Below are positions 40,561 to 50,440 of a DNA stretch of 64,000 nt, in pieces. How positions within the stretch are numbered: position 1 is the first letter of the stretch; each line of letters opens with the position of its first letter. The DNA is taken from NCBI GenBank assembly GCA_958009055.1, contig OY253649.1, positions 372,001-436,000 on the forward strand, given 5' to 3'. Source of the stretch: Choricystis sp. odSpoLacu1 (lineage: Eukaryota > Chlorophyta > Trebouxiophyceae). Made by a program: the position numbers and the translations under genes. The notes under the pieces were generated by a model. It saw only the letters and a program-made list of their open reading frames with translations, was not told the DNA's origin and ran no database searches.

Positions 40561-42945
40561 ATGGACGACGTCTGGGACGCGTCCATGGAGGCTGCCCTGC
40601 GCGCGGCTGAAGCCAGCGCGGCCGCGCGCCGCGCTGCTGCACCATGCGCCGGCCCCTCGGCGCCACCTCCCCCGCCCGCCGCCCTGGCCACAGGCGTGTT
40701 TGCGAGTGAGGTACCGGCACGGCCGCCGCCCAGGTTGGCGCCCGTGTTTGCGGCTGCGGTGGGCGGCGCCGCGGGACCTTCGCGCCCACCCCCACCCCCT
40801 CACCACCCGGGGAACGGGCCCCACCCGACGTATGGTGGGGGTGGGGGTGGTCCAGCGCACGGTGGGGTGGGGGGGTACGGGCAGCCACCCCCTGTCAACT
40901 ACTCAACCTGGCCGCCTCCCAACGCCCCCCCCCAACACCCCTTCCGCCCCACCGCCGTCTGCGTCGCCCCCCCACCATCCGGCCCGGCAGCCACCGCCAC
41001 CCTGCACATCGGCCCCGACGCCACCATCGACGTCGCTTTATCAGGCGATATCGCTGCCGCGCGGTCTGCGCTCGCGTCGGTCGGCGCGACGTGGGTCCCC
41101 GACGCGCGCGCGTGGCGCGTCCCCCTGGCCCGCCTGACGGACGCGCAGTCCGCCCTGGTGGGTTTGGGCCGCATCGCGGTCGACCCTGCTCCTGACGTGG
41201 CGTTGCGCATCCTGCGGTCTGCCGCGTCCACGCCCGACGACACCGACCGCTACTCTGCCATCCCGTCCCGCCTGGAGGCGGCGCTCATGCCCTTCCAACG
41301 CGACGGCGTCAAGTTTGCGCTGTCCCGGGGAGGGCGCACGTTGATCGGGGACGAGATGGGGCTCGGCAAAACGGTGCAAGCGTTGGCGGTCGCGGCAGCC
41401 TACCGCTCGGAGTGGCCCGCCCTCATCATCGCCCCCTCCTCCCTGCGCGAAGCCTGGGCCGACGCCCTGGCGGAATGGCTGGGCGTGCGCGGGTCGCGGG
41501 TGCTGGTGATCAACGCGGCCAAAGATGGCGACGCGGTTGGCGTCGGCCCTGCGCCGCCCCACGACTTTGTCATCGCCTCCTACAACCTGGTCCCCAAGCT
41601 GCGGGCGCGGCTGGAGGCGGCCTCGTTTCGGGTGGTCATTCTGGATGAGAGTCACTACATCAAGGATGGCAAGGTGGGAGAGAGAGCGTGTGTGAGGGAG
41701 GGTGCGGGGAAACGGACGACGCGCGTGCGTCTCAACTCACTCACCCTCCCCTTCCCTTCCACTCAGTCCCAACGCTCCAAGGACACCGTCCCCATCGCCC
41801 AGCGCGCCGCCCGCTGCCTGCTGCTGTCTGGGACACCCGCCCTCGCGCGCCCGAAAGAACTCCTCCAACAACTCTCAGCCCTCCTCCCGTCCGCCCGCCT
41901 CAAGATGAGGGACTTTGGGGAGCGGTACTGCCGGGCCCCGCCCTCGAGGTTTGGGGGGGTGTATGATGGCGCCAACAACCTGGATGAACTGCACCGCGTC
42001 CTCACAGCAGCCGTCATGGTGCGCAGACTGAAAGCAGGTGTCCTGTCCCAGCTGCCCCCAAAACGGCGCCAACAAGTCTTCCTGACCCTGGAGCCGGGGG
42101 AGAGGGCGCAGCTGGCCAAACTGACGGCGGGGTTGGACGCCGCGCGGCGCACGATGGCGTCGGCGGCCGCCACGGCAGCTGCGGGGGGCGACCCCTCCGC
42201 CTTCCGGGGTGAAGAGAGGCGCGCCATCATGGACGCCTACCACGCCACCGCGGTGTTGAAGGCGAAAGCCGTGCAGCGGTATGTGCAGGAGCTGGTCGAC
42301 GCGGGCGACAAGTTTTTGATTTTCGCGCACCACACCGAACTCCTGGACGCCATCACCGCCGTCCTCAACAAGTCCCGCGTGAAGTTCATCCGCATCGATG
42401 GCTCGGTGGCCGCCTCCAAGCGGCAGGGCCTGGTCACTGACTTTCAGTCTGGGTCGGATATTCGTGCGGCCGTGTTGTCCATCACGGCAGCAGGCACGGG
42501 GCTGACCCTGACCGGCGCCTCGGTCGTCGTCTTTGCCGAACTCTCCTGGACGCCCGGCCAAGTCGTCCAAGCTGAAGATCGCGCCCACCGCATCGGCCAG
42601 TGTCGCGCAGTGAATGTGTACTACCTTCATGTCAAGGGATCAGCCGACGACGTGGTGTGGGCGACGCTCGCTTCCAAGCTGGATGCCGTGGGCCACGCGG
42701 TGGATGGGCGGGCGGACGCGCTCAAGCTGGTGGCGCCGGCGCGGACTGCGGCGCCGCCCGGGCAGGCGACGCTGGAGGGCGCGCTGGCGGTCGCGGCGCG
42801 GAGGGTGGCGAGCGGCGCGGACGGAGGAGAGGGCAGCACGCCCGCACCGCCACCGCCCCAGCTGTACGCGGAGGATGATGGGCTGTCGTCGCCCGTGCAC
42901 GACGAGAATGAGAGGCCGGCCGAGAAGCGGGCGCGGTGGGAGTGA
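40561..42945 (+). CDS. SMARCAL1/ZRANB3-like SNF2 annealing helicase
   Basis: DNA-dependent ATPase that rewinds DNA at stalled forks. Exons 40561-41673 and 41767-42945. A proline-rich N-terminus leads to a HARP-like module (SGDIAAARSALASVGATWVP onward, about residues 160-215), then the helicase: Q/motif I LMPFQRDGVKFAL and IGDEMGLGKTVQALAVA, motif II VVILDESHYIKDGK (DESH is the SMARCAL1 form), motif III LLLSGTPALARP, motif V SITAAGTGLTLTGAS and motif VI QAEDRAHRIGQ. The RPA-binding N-terminal motif of animals is not evident. The basic C-terminus (RPAEKRARWE) may be a nuclear localisation signal. Confidence 0.93.
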   Translation: MDDVWDASMEAALRAAEASAAARRAAAPCAGPSAPPPPPAALATGVFASEVPARPPPRLAPVFAAAVGGAAGPSRPPPPPHHPGNGPHPTYGGGGGGPAHGGVGGYGQPPPVNYSTWPPPNAPPQHPFRPTAVCVAPPPSGPAATATLHIGPDATIDVALSGDIAAARSALASVGATWVPDARAWRVPLARLTDAQSALVGLGRIAVDPAPDVALRILRSAASTPDDTDRYSAIPSRLEAALMPFQRDGVKFALSRGGRTLIGDEMGLGKTVQALAVAAAYRSEWPALIIAPSSLREAWADALAEWLGVRGSRVLVINAAKDGDAVGVGPAPPHDFVIASYNLVPKLRARLEAASFRVVILDESHYIKDGKVGERACVREGAGKRTTRVRLNSLTLPFPSTQSQRSKDTVPIAQRAARCLLLSGTPALARPKELLQQLSALLPSARLKMRDFGERYCRAPPSRFGGVYDGANNLDELHRVLTAAVMVRRLKAGVLSQLPPKRRQQVFLTLEPGERAQLAKLTAGLDAARRTMASAAATAAAGGDPSAFRGEERRAIMDAYHATAVLKAKAVQRYVQELVDAGDKFLIFAHHTELLDAITAVLNKSRVKFIRIDGSVAASKRQGLVTDFQSGSDIRAAVLSITAAGTGLTLTGASVVVFAELSWTPGQVVQAEDRAHRIGQCRAVNVYYLHVKGSADDVVWATLASKLDAVGHAVDGRADALKLVAPARTAAPPGQATLEGALAVAARRVASGADGGEGSTPAPPPPQLYAEDDGLSSPVHDENERPAEKRARWE

Positions 42946-43120
42946 TTTTTGTTTTTTTTGTTTCTCAGAGTGCGCACGATCCCCCACTGTTTAAGGCATG
43001 CCACACACATCAGGCAGAGCGAGAGGAAAAGAAATCGCATACACACGTGGGCCTAACGAAAGGAGGGAAGGCACGCACGCACACACCAACTCCACCCACC
43101 CACGCACTCACTCCCACCTT

Positions 43121-44416
43121 CTAGCTCCAAGAGCCCGACACAGACGGCCGCACCTCGGCAGGCACAGCCTCATCTCCGTCGTCCTCAAGCTCGCGGTCCA
43201 GGTCCTCCCGCTCCCAGGCCGCCACCACTCCCGCCAGCCCGCGCGCGTGGGGCGGCGCGGGCGCCAACGCCCCCCCCACGCCAGCGAACGGGACATCACC
43301 GCGCGCAGGGTGGGCCGTGTCGTCAGGCGCCGGGGCAGCCACCTCCTCCACCGCCATAGGCGGCGGCGTTGGCACAATCGCAGGCCGCGACGCGCTGCGC
43401 GCCGCCGCCACCGCCCCCAGGCACCGCGACCGCGGCTTCGTCATCAGGCACGCCCACCCGGTCACCGGCGTCGACGTTTCCAGCGCCACCTCGTGCACAG
43501 CGTGCATGCGGGACCGCGGCGCGATCCGGTCGCACCCGTCGGCGTGGCAGCACACTTCGAGTGTCTGAGCCGCGAGGGGTGCCCCGGGGATCGGAGCTGG
43601 GTGGCCAGGGCAGGCGTCCCCTTTCAGGCAGAAGGCGAGCGCGACGCCGTCGACGGCGCGATAGGCGAGGTAGGTTTTGTGGACGGGCGACGGGCGGCGC
43701 CACACGCAGCCGCGCGCGTTGATGTACTGTCCATCGGGCACCGTCTCCCCCAGCAGCAGCCGGGCGCGTGGGTCCCGCAGCGCCAGGGCGGCCAGGTGCA
43801 TGGCGGCGGTGTCGGCGGCGCGGGTGAGGGGGACCCAGGTGACGCCAAGGCCTGCGGGTGGGGGGGGCAGCGGCAGCGGGAGGGGCGCCGGGGCCGCCCT
43901 CGGTGGCCGCCCGGGCGGCGGTGGCGGCAGCATGGGGGCGCGATCAGGTGACAGCGGCACCTCGTACGGGTCGGTGGCGTGAGGCGACGGTGGGGTGGGT
44001 GTGCGCGAGCGGGTGGCGGTGCGGGTGCGGGCAGCAGGGGACCGCGTCTCCACACCGCGCTCAGCCTCGGGCGTGCCTGCCTGGCGTGCAGCGGCCCGGG
44101 TTTGGCGGGTGAAGGTGCGCCCCGCAGCGGCGCGGGGGGGGAGGTGGCGGCCAGGGGGGCGCGCCTCCGTGGCTGCAGCCGCGGCCAGCAGGGCGGCCGG
44201 CACGGACGACCCGCGCCCAGTGGGCGGTGCCGCGTCGGACGTGGGGGAGTGATTGGACACGCTGCCGTCCTCGGAAACGGCTTGCAGGTGGGGAGAGGCG
44301 CGCGCGCCGCGCACCGCGCCGCGCCGCGCCGCCAGGCTGAGGGAGCGCTGGCCGGACGAGCTGCTGGCGGTGGACGTGGCTTCCGCGTTGGCCTGCTGCT
44401 TGAGGGTGCGGACCAT
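43121..44416 (-). CDS. Unknown protein with a small Cys-rich core
   Basis: 431 aa, single exon, TAG stop. The N-terminal 170 residues are Ser/Thr/Ala/Pro-rich and probably disordered. The centre looks folded: LGVTWVPLTRAADTAAMHLA, YINARGCVWRRPSPVHKTYL, AYRAVDGVALAFCLKGDACP and LEVCCHADGCDRIAPRSRM. Its cysteine spacing could bind zinc, but I recognise no family. The C-terminus is acidic. The frame is intact, with codon bias like its neighbours, so I take it as real. Confidence 0.6.
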   Translation of the reverse strand: MVRTLKQQANAEATSTASSSSGQRSLSLAARRGAVRGARASPHLQAVSEDGSVSNHSPTSDAAPPTGRGSSVPAALLAAAAATEARPPGRHLPPRAAAGRTFTRQTRAAARQAGTPEAERGVETRSPAARTRTATRSRTPTPPSPHATDPYEVPLSPDRAPMLPPPPPGRPPRAAPAPLPLPLPPPPAGLGVTWVPLTRAADTAAMHLAALALRDPRARLLLGETVPDGQYINARGCVWRRPSPVHKTYLAYRAVDGVALAFCLKGDACPGHPAPIPGAPLAAQTLEVCCHADGCDRIAPRSRMHAVHEVALETSTPVTGWACLMTKPRSRCLGAVAAARSASRPAIVPTPPPMAVEEVAAPAPDDTAHPARGDVPFAGVGGALAPAPPHARGLAGVVAAWEREDLDRELEDDGDEAVPAEVRPSVSGSWS

Positions 44417-44664
44417 GGTGTTGTGGGGTGGGGTGGGTGGGGTAGAGAAAAGGGTTGTGACAGTGTGTGAGCGGGCGCGTTTTTTCTCTTCATCTTTACA
44501 CGCCGCCGCCTCGTCTCAAAACGCAAAAACACAACACACGCTGCTTGCATCCCTCTCTCTCGCACGTGCGCGTGGCCAGACGACCCCCTGTCGTGACAGC
44601 AATTTCTGTGTGTGTGTGTGTGCCGTGCGGAGTGCGTGTGGGCCCTGGTTGGCAGGGGGCTGGC

Positions 44665-45079
44665 TCACTTGGGCGCGGCCTTCGTCGAGTGGGGCTCGTA
44701 GGGCCGCTCCTGTGCCTGTGTCGGACAAAAAGGAGGGGGGGAGAGGACGGGTTTGGGGCGGGCGGACGGGGACGGAGGACGGGGGTGTTGGGGGTGAACA
44801 TCACTTACGGTCACCGCCGACGAGGCAACGAAAACAACTCACCGCCCGCCGCCCGCCCGCCCACCCGCCCGCCGCCCTCATCACTCCTCGATCACTCACG
44901 AGGTCGGCCTCCTTCTGCAGCTCCTTCACATCCTTGGGAGCATCCTCAGACTGCGGCACGTAGGCGGCGGGGGCAAGGCGCTGCGCGCTGTCGTCGGCGG
45001 CGGGGGCGTCCGCCGGGGAGCGCTGGTCGCGCTTGCCCGCAGTTCCAGCGGGGGCCGACGTGTCCGAAGGGGAGGACAT
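44665..45079 (-). CDS. Small hydrophilic protein, unknown
   Basis: 76 aa from two exons, 45079-44900 and 44715-44665, joined in phase 0. Begins MSSPSDTSAPAGTAGKRDQR; exon 1 ends DAPKDVKELQKEADL; exon 2 adds AQERPYEPHSTKAAPK before a TGA. Splice sites are canonical (GTGAGTG and GACACAG). Probably disordered with one short helix. No family recognised. Divergent from the STAND gene at 45257, 177 bp apart. Confidence 0.55.
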
Positions 45080-45256
45080 GGTGTGTGTTTGTGTGTTTGT
45101 GTGGAAAGACTGGTGGGGAAGGCAAAAGGAGGAAAGAAGGTCGAAAGGGAAAAAAAAAAAGTGTGTGCCGCCACTTCATACTAAAGTCCCCTCCGAACAA
45201 AACTGCCGGCGGCGACGCCGCCGCTTCCACCCCACTCCCCATCCCCCCCACCTCGC

Positions 45257-47901
45257 ATGATACGCCACCCTGGCCTCGCGGCCGCTTTTGGCTCGTCCAC
45301 GGACCGCGCAACGTGGGAATCGGTGTGGCGCGAGGCCTGGGCGGTCGCGACCCCCGCCGACATCTCCCTTCACGGCCCCTCCCTGGGCGCGTCCGCCACC
45401 GCCCGCACCACGGTGGAGCACGCGGTGTCGGGTGGCACCGCTGACGTGACCGCGACGGAGCTGGATGCCGCCGTTTCGCCTGCAGTCGACGGGTCTGCAG
45501 TGTCCGCACTCTCCGCTGTCCTCGCGTTCGCAGAGGGGCGGGGCGCCGACCCCGCCAACGCAGGGGCACCGCCGCTGCTGGTCACAATACCCGCCGCCAC
45601 TGTTGACGCCATCGACGCGTCTCTGGCCACCCAACCCCTCGTCTCTGTAACCGGCCCCCCGGGAGCCGGCAAAACCGCCGCCGCAGCCGCCGTCGCGTCC
45701 GCGTCTGGAGCCGACATCGTGCGCGACGTGGATGTGCACGACTGCCCTGTCGACGATGGCGGCCACGCGGTGGCGGCCGCCATCATGCACGCGGTGGGGG
45801 GCACCCCCGTCGACGGCGCGTCCCCCCTCGCGCGCGCGGCACTGCGGCTTGGAGGTCGCCCTGGCGCCACAGCCATCTTGACCGTGCGCTGCAGCACGAA
45901 CCAGGTGGCCACCGTCACCCAAGTCTCAGACCAACTGCTGGACGCGGCGCCCGGGGTGCGCGTGGTGGTGGTCGCGCCGTCAGTGGAAGGTGGTGACGTT
46001 GTCCTGCCCCCCCTCACGTGCGCCGAGGCGGCGAGCCTACTGCCTGCGACGCTGACATCGCAGGATGTGGCCACGTGGACTGAAGTGGCGGGCGGACGGC
46101 CGGGCGTGCTGAAGTTGGCGGCGGTGGTTGGCGGCGCGCCGGTCTCAGCCGCCGCGTCCTCCACCCCTCTGCCTCTCGCCGCCCGCCTGCTGGCCAGCTT
46201 GCCTGCTGCCGACGTGTTGATGACACTGAAGCTGGTGACCACGCTGGGATCCGTCCGTTTCACGACCACCGCCGCAGCGTGCGTGCTGGGTAGCGGCAGC
46301 GCCACTGATGCCACCCTCCGTGCACTGCCGACCGTCGACGCGGCCGCCGCAGACGCGTGGTGCCTCTCCACCCTCGTCACCGACGCAGCGCTCGCAGTTG
46401 CTGACGCCGCGGGTATGACCTTTCCCTCGGTTGATGGAGCCGTGCTGGCGGGCGCGGCCGCGGTGGCTGGTCGATTTGCGGCGCTCGCGCCGCGCGCGCC
46501 TGCGGCCGCCGCGCGCTTGCTCGACCGGGAGCGAGCCTTGATCAGCGCGGCAGCCAGAGCGGCATGCAGACTAGCAGCCACAGAACCTCTGCCTCCCGAC
46601 TCCACCGACGCCGCGGCCACCGCGGCCGCCGCCTGGCTGTGGGACGGCGGCGCGGCTGTCGTCGCCATTCTCGGCCGCCCAGCCCACGCCCGTGCCTGCG
46701 CGGCCGCGCGCACCCTGGCCGCCCGCGCCCGCGACGCCGCCGCCGACGCGCGCGTCACGCTGCAGGGGCGGCTCTGGCGTCTGCCGGCTCCTGGGCGGAC
46801 GCGGAGCCGCTGCTAGCGCAAGCTGCTGCTGCGGCCACGCCGCAAGACCGGCCGCGCGCGCTGGCGGCCGCAGCGGCTGCCGCGCTCAAAGGCTCCCGCC
46901 GCGACGCGCGCGCGGCACACGACCTGTACGCGGCAGCCGCGGCCTCCTCTCCCACCGCAGCGGGGGATGCAGCTGCTTTAGACGGCGCTGCCTCGCTCGC
47001 CCGCGCCGCCTCCGCGGGCGACGGTGACGCGGTCGCCCTCGCGCGCTCCGCCTTTGCCGCCCGCGAAGCCGCCGACGGCGCCGACGCCGCCACCACGGCA
47101 GCCGCGATCAACAATTTGGCAGTCCTTCTTGCCGCCCGCGTCGCGTTTCCCGGGGTGGCGCCCGCCGAGAGTGCGGCCGCCGCCGCCGAGAGCGCCGCGC
47201 TGCACGCGCGCGCGTTGGCGACGCGCGAGGCGACCCTTGGGGCTGGCCACCCCTCCGTCGCAGCCTCCCTCTCCAACTGGGCGGTTTAAGACGCTCGCCT
47301 GGGGGACGACACAGCCGCCGCCAACAAACTGCGCCGCGCGCTGCGCGTTTGCGAGAGCGCGCTGGGCGCGCGCCACACTCGCGTCGCCGCCACACGTGCC
47401 GCCCTGGCCGCCGCCTTGCGAGCTGGCGGCGCCCACCAGGAGGCGAGGTGCTTGGCAGACGCAGCCGTGGCCGCATACAGCGATGGACGGGCATTGAGTG
47501 GGCGTGGGGTGAGAGCGCGTGCGGTCGACGCGGCGTGCTTGCTGGCCGCCGTCGCGGCCGACTCGGGCGACGCGGCCGCCGCTGCGTCCGCTGCCGCCTG
47601 CGCGGCCGTCTGGCTGGATGGAGACGCCGATACGGATGGGCGTGTCGCGCTGGCGTCTGCCCGGGCTGCGCTGGCGAGTGGAGACGTGGGGAGGGCGGCG
47701 GCGACGGCGAAGAGCGCGCACTCGGCGCGAGCGCGCGCGCACGGCCCGGGGGCTGCGGCCACCCTCGAAGCCGCCGCCGTCCTGGTGGTCGCTGACCCAG
47801 CTGCAGCGGCCTCGATCGCGCGCACCGCCCTGGCGGCAGCAGACGCGGCGGGCACGCCGGCCGCGTGCTGGGAGCGACGCGCGCTGGCGCGGTGGGTGTG
47901 A
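45257..47901 (+). pseudogene. STAND-type P-loop NTPase with TPR repeats, interrupted
   Basis: An NB-ARC/NACHT-like regulator followed by kinesin-light-chain-type tetratricopeptide repeats, an architecture seen in NLR-like sensors. The N-terminal half carries PLVSVTGPPGAGKTAAAAAV (Walker A, about residue 135) and helical NTPase-associated sequence to about 46760. There the frame shifts at a GGGG run (46765-46768); five G would restore it. The TPR half has SWADAEPLLAQAAAA, INNLAVLLAARV, ATREATLGAGHPSVAASLSN and LRRALRVCESALGARHTRVA. A TAA at 47287-47289 lies inside a TPR helix, but the same frame then continues to a TGA at 47899. Two lesions in otherwise preserved sequence suggest a recent pseudogene or sequence errors. 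Confidence 0.65.
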
Positions 47902-48113
47902 AACCACACACTGAAAATTCGCGAGTTTCGCACAAGAGGGGTTTAAAAAAAAGGAGAAACACAAACATCCACACCCCTCTCTTTTGTCTCACTCACTCTC
48001 ACTCTCTGTCACAAGGGGGGCGGGCAGGGGGGGGGGGGGGGAAAGGCGGGAAGGCAGACTCTCCAAAAGATCACGCCGCCCCACACGACACACCCACCCT
48101 CTCCCCTCTTTCC

Positions 48114-48932
48114 TCACAGGCCGGAGCGGCCCCACACAACGAGTGCCAGGGAGAAGGAGAACATGGCGCAGGTCGCGCACCAGCCCAGGGTGACGATGAG
48201 GGGCTCGCCCTGTGGAGGTGGGGGTGGGTGCGTGGGCCGAGGGGTACCCAGCGCCTGCGCTCGCTCGCGCGTTCCCCCCCCCCCCCGCGCGCCCGCGATC
48301 ACCGCCCCCCGCGGGTTGGGTTGCGCCCCCTTCTCGCGCCGCTGCCGCCCAATGTGCAGCAGCTGCAGCTGTTGCGCGTCCGTGGAGGGTTCGCCGCCGC
48401 ACCGCCAGCGTCCGCAGCAGTCGCCACGCCCCCCCGCGCACTCTCGACCACCAGAGAGCCCCGCGCGCGCTCCCGCCCGCCCCTCTCCCTCCCCCCCCCC
48501 CGCATTCACACCACTCACCTCGGCCAGAGTGGCCACCTGCATGGCAGCGTCAGCGGCGGGCGCCATCGCGGCATAGGCGGCGGCGGCGACGGCGACGGGG
48601 GCGACCTGGAGAGTGGGAGAGGGTGAAATTTGGGTGAGGCACACGGAAGCGGTCGGCGGTTGGCGCAGTGCCCGACGTCTCTCCTGCCGCATTACCCCGC
48701 GTCTGGGCTGTGGCTGGATCCAGCTCCGCAAAGGGGGGTCAAGCGTGGGAAGTCGCGCCCAGGGCGGGGGCGACTCCACACCGCCGCTTTTGCGCCGGCT
48801 CTTTTGGCCGCCGCGCGCTGCCCAATCCCGCACCTTGGCCGCGGTCGCCTGGGCGACCGTCGCCCGGCGGGCAGCCGCGCGAGCGCGCACGGGGGCCACG
48901 CGGGCGGGGGTGGAGGCGAGGGCGCGGTTCAT
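48114..48932 (-). CDS. PETN: Cytochrome b6f complex subunit PetN, nuclear copy with transit peptide
   Basis: Small single-helix subunit (subunit VIII) of the plastid cytochrome b6f complex. Three exons: 48932-48834 (transit peptide, MNRALASTPARVAPVRARAA), 48605-48519 (VAPVAVAAAAYAAMAPAADA, hydrophobic, maybe a thylakoid-targeting part) and 48209-48114, which encodes GEPLIVTLGWCATC and MFSFSLALVVWGRSGL before a TGA. The ending VVWGRSGL and the preceding helix match PetN, which is a 29-residue chloroplast-encoded peptide in land plants. Precursor of about 93 aa. All junctions are phase 0, so each exon is a module. Confidence 0.9.
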   Translation of the reverse strand: MNRALASTPARVAPVRARAAARRATVAQATAAKVRDWAARGGQKSRRKSGGVESPPPWARLPTLDPPLRSWIQPQPRRGVMRQERRRALRQPPTASVCLTQISPSPTLQVAPVAVAAAAYAAMAPAADAAMQVATLAEVSGVNAGGGEGEGRAGARAGLSGGRECAGGRGDCCGRWRCGGEPSTDAQQLQLLHIGRQRREKGAQPNPRGAVIAGARGGGGTRERAQALGTPRPTHPPPPPQGEPLIVTLGWCATCAMFSFSLALVVWGRSGL

Positions 48933-49466
48933 GGCGAGGGAGGGGGGGGGAGACGGGTGAAACGAGAACGGGTGAAACGGAGTGAGCGGGGGCAGAGAAC
49001 CACGCTCACACTCGGGGTGACAGCGCCATCGGCCGCGCGATCCAGCCAACGTGTGCTGGGGCGGCACCAGTGGCCAGGCACGGTTGCAGAGTGCCAGGTT
49101 TCTGTGTAACAAAGCGCGGGGTGGGACAAGAGGGCAGGAGACTGGGGAGACAGCGTCGGCCGCCCCGCCCTCACAAAGAAACGCACGGCCGATCAAAAGC
49201 CAGCGTGTACAGCGCCACAGCAAATCAAGACAATGGCTAGGCGAGAGCCAGCAGCGCACAAGGGGAGGGCGAGGGGGGAGGAGTTTTCGGTGGGGCAGCG
49301 GTGACTACACGGCGGTGCCAGGTGGCACAGCAGCGAGAGAGCGTGGGTCGCGGCAAAAGGGAGAGCGAAGAAAAAACCTTGCTCACTCCTCGACTGATTT
49401 TTCGCTGTCCGCTGTGCCCCCCAAAACCCAAAACCGACACCCCACAAACCACACCCAACCCACACC
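48933..49466. promoter_or_regulatory. Upstream region between divergent petN and Cys-rich gene
   Basis: 534 bp without a credible gene. GC-rich near petN; AT-richer toward the plus-strand gene (49370-49466), with CACCCCACAAACCACACC as leader just before the ATG at 49467. Confidence 0.45.
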
Positions 49467-50102
49467 ATGCCTCGCCACCTCACGGCCCTGGCCCTGGTCG
49501 CCCTGCTGGCCGCCGCGTCCGTCGCGTCCGCCGAAACAGAGTGGTGCGCCTCCCGCCGCCGCGCGTGCGAACGCTCCTGCGGCACCCCCGACCGCACAGA
49601 CTTCGACTGCAAGGACAAAGGCAACGGCGCGTCGCGCTCTGTGTCCTGCTCCTGTGAAGGCGGCGGCGGCGCGTCGGCCGGCCCCGTGTTTGCGGGCGAC
49701 CCGCAGGCCGCGGTCAACAACCCCGCCGTCGACATGCTCAAAGGCATCGGCGCCTGGCCGGGTGGCGCGTTTGGTGGGTCGTACGATGGCTCTTCGTCGT
49801 CGCCGTCCAAAAACAACGCCAACAACAAGGGCGGGGCGTCGGGCTCGCCCGCCAAGACCGACGGTGGTTCCACGGAAGCGCCCGGGTCCTCGCCCTCGAA
49901 CCCGGCCTACCTGTCGGGTGCCCCCGGTGGCTCGTCCAAACAGTCGTCCACTGACGTTGGCAAGGCTGTCGGCATCGCGGTGGGCGTGACGGCGGCGGTG
50001 TGCGCAGCGATTGCTGCTGGCTTTGCGTTTGTGTCGCGCCGCCGGGCGGCCGCCGCCCAGGATCTGCCGCTGGCCATGCCGCCTCCCAAGAGCGTTGACT
50101 GA
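49467..50102 (+). CDS. Secreted Cys-rich single-pass membrane protein
   Basis: 211 aa, single exon. Signal peptide LTALALVALLAAASVASA, then a compact domain with six cysteines within 45 residues (WCASRRRACERSC, DFDCK, CSC), probably three disulfides. A Ser/Gly/Pro-rich linker leads to a membrane helix (AVGIAVGVTAAVCAAIAAGF) and a short basic tail. Overall plan resembles the membrane protein at 24228-26107 but without sequence similarity. Could be a surface lectin-like or wall protein; no function assigned. Confidence 0.75.
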   Translation: MPRHLTALALVALLAAASVASAETEWCASRRRACERSCGTPDRTDFDCKDKGNGASRSVSCSCEGGGGASAGPVFAGDPQAAVNNPAVDMLKGIGAWPGGAFGGSYDGSSSSPSKNNANNKGGASGSPAKTDGGSTEAPGSSPSNPAYLSGAPGGSSKQSSTDVGKAVGIAVGVTAAVCAAIAAGFAFVSRRRAAAAQDLPLAMPPPKSVD

Positions 50103-50440
50103 GGCGAGAGAGAGAGGGTAGGGGGCAGGTGGGTGCACTTTGGCGGGGGGCCCGCTCCGCATGTGGCGGGCCCTTTTTGCCAATGCGCCGTTTTTTTCAT
50201 TGGGTTTTCGTTCGGGTTTCCACGCCAGCCTTGTATTCACAACATGCTCAGTTAGCGGGCTAGGGGGTGGAGAGGGGGTGGGTGCGGCGGGAGGAGGGCC
50301 GGGGCGGGAGCGCGCGCGCGGCGAGGAGAGGCCTCTTCTCGACTCCTTCCTTGTTCAGCTGTCTGCGTCTTTCCTCGTCGCCCCTCGCCTTCTCCCGCCA
50401 CCGCCCGCTCACTCACACAAGCTCTCTCCCACCCACAAAA
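50103..50440. other. Convergent 3' flanks with a GC-rich hairpin
   Basis: Lies between the convergent ends of the Cys-rich gene and DPH6. Contains the stem-loop annotated at 50148-50178, then pyrimidine-rich sequence. No gene seen. Confidence 0.55.
50148..50178 (+). terminator. Perfect 8-bp GC stem-loop followed by T5
   Basis: GGGCCCGC (50148-50155) pairs with GCGGGCCC (50166-50173) over a 10-nt loop, followed by TTTTT. It sits 46 nt after the stop of the Cys-rich gene. It looks like a bacterial intrinsic terminator; in a nuclear genome it might instead be a 3'-end RNA structure or coincidence. Confidence 0.3.

Noticed and set aside
41674..41766. Extra in-frame peptide in the helicase
   Set aside because: The segment is open in frame, but it has a GTGGGAG donor and a CTCAG acceptor and interrupts the conserved DESHYIKDGK region, so it is an intron.
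2461..47289. A nuclear genetic code with TAA/TAG read as amino acids
   Set aside because: Two conserved proteins carry in-frame TAG or TAA. However, the DHHC protein, the unknown at 43121 and the tiny protein at 52554 end in TAG, while Z-ISO, exportin-4 and P450 end in TAA, with nothing conserved afterwards.
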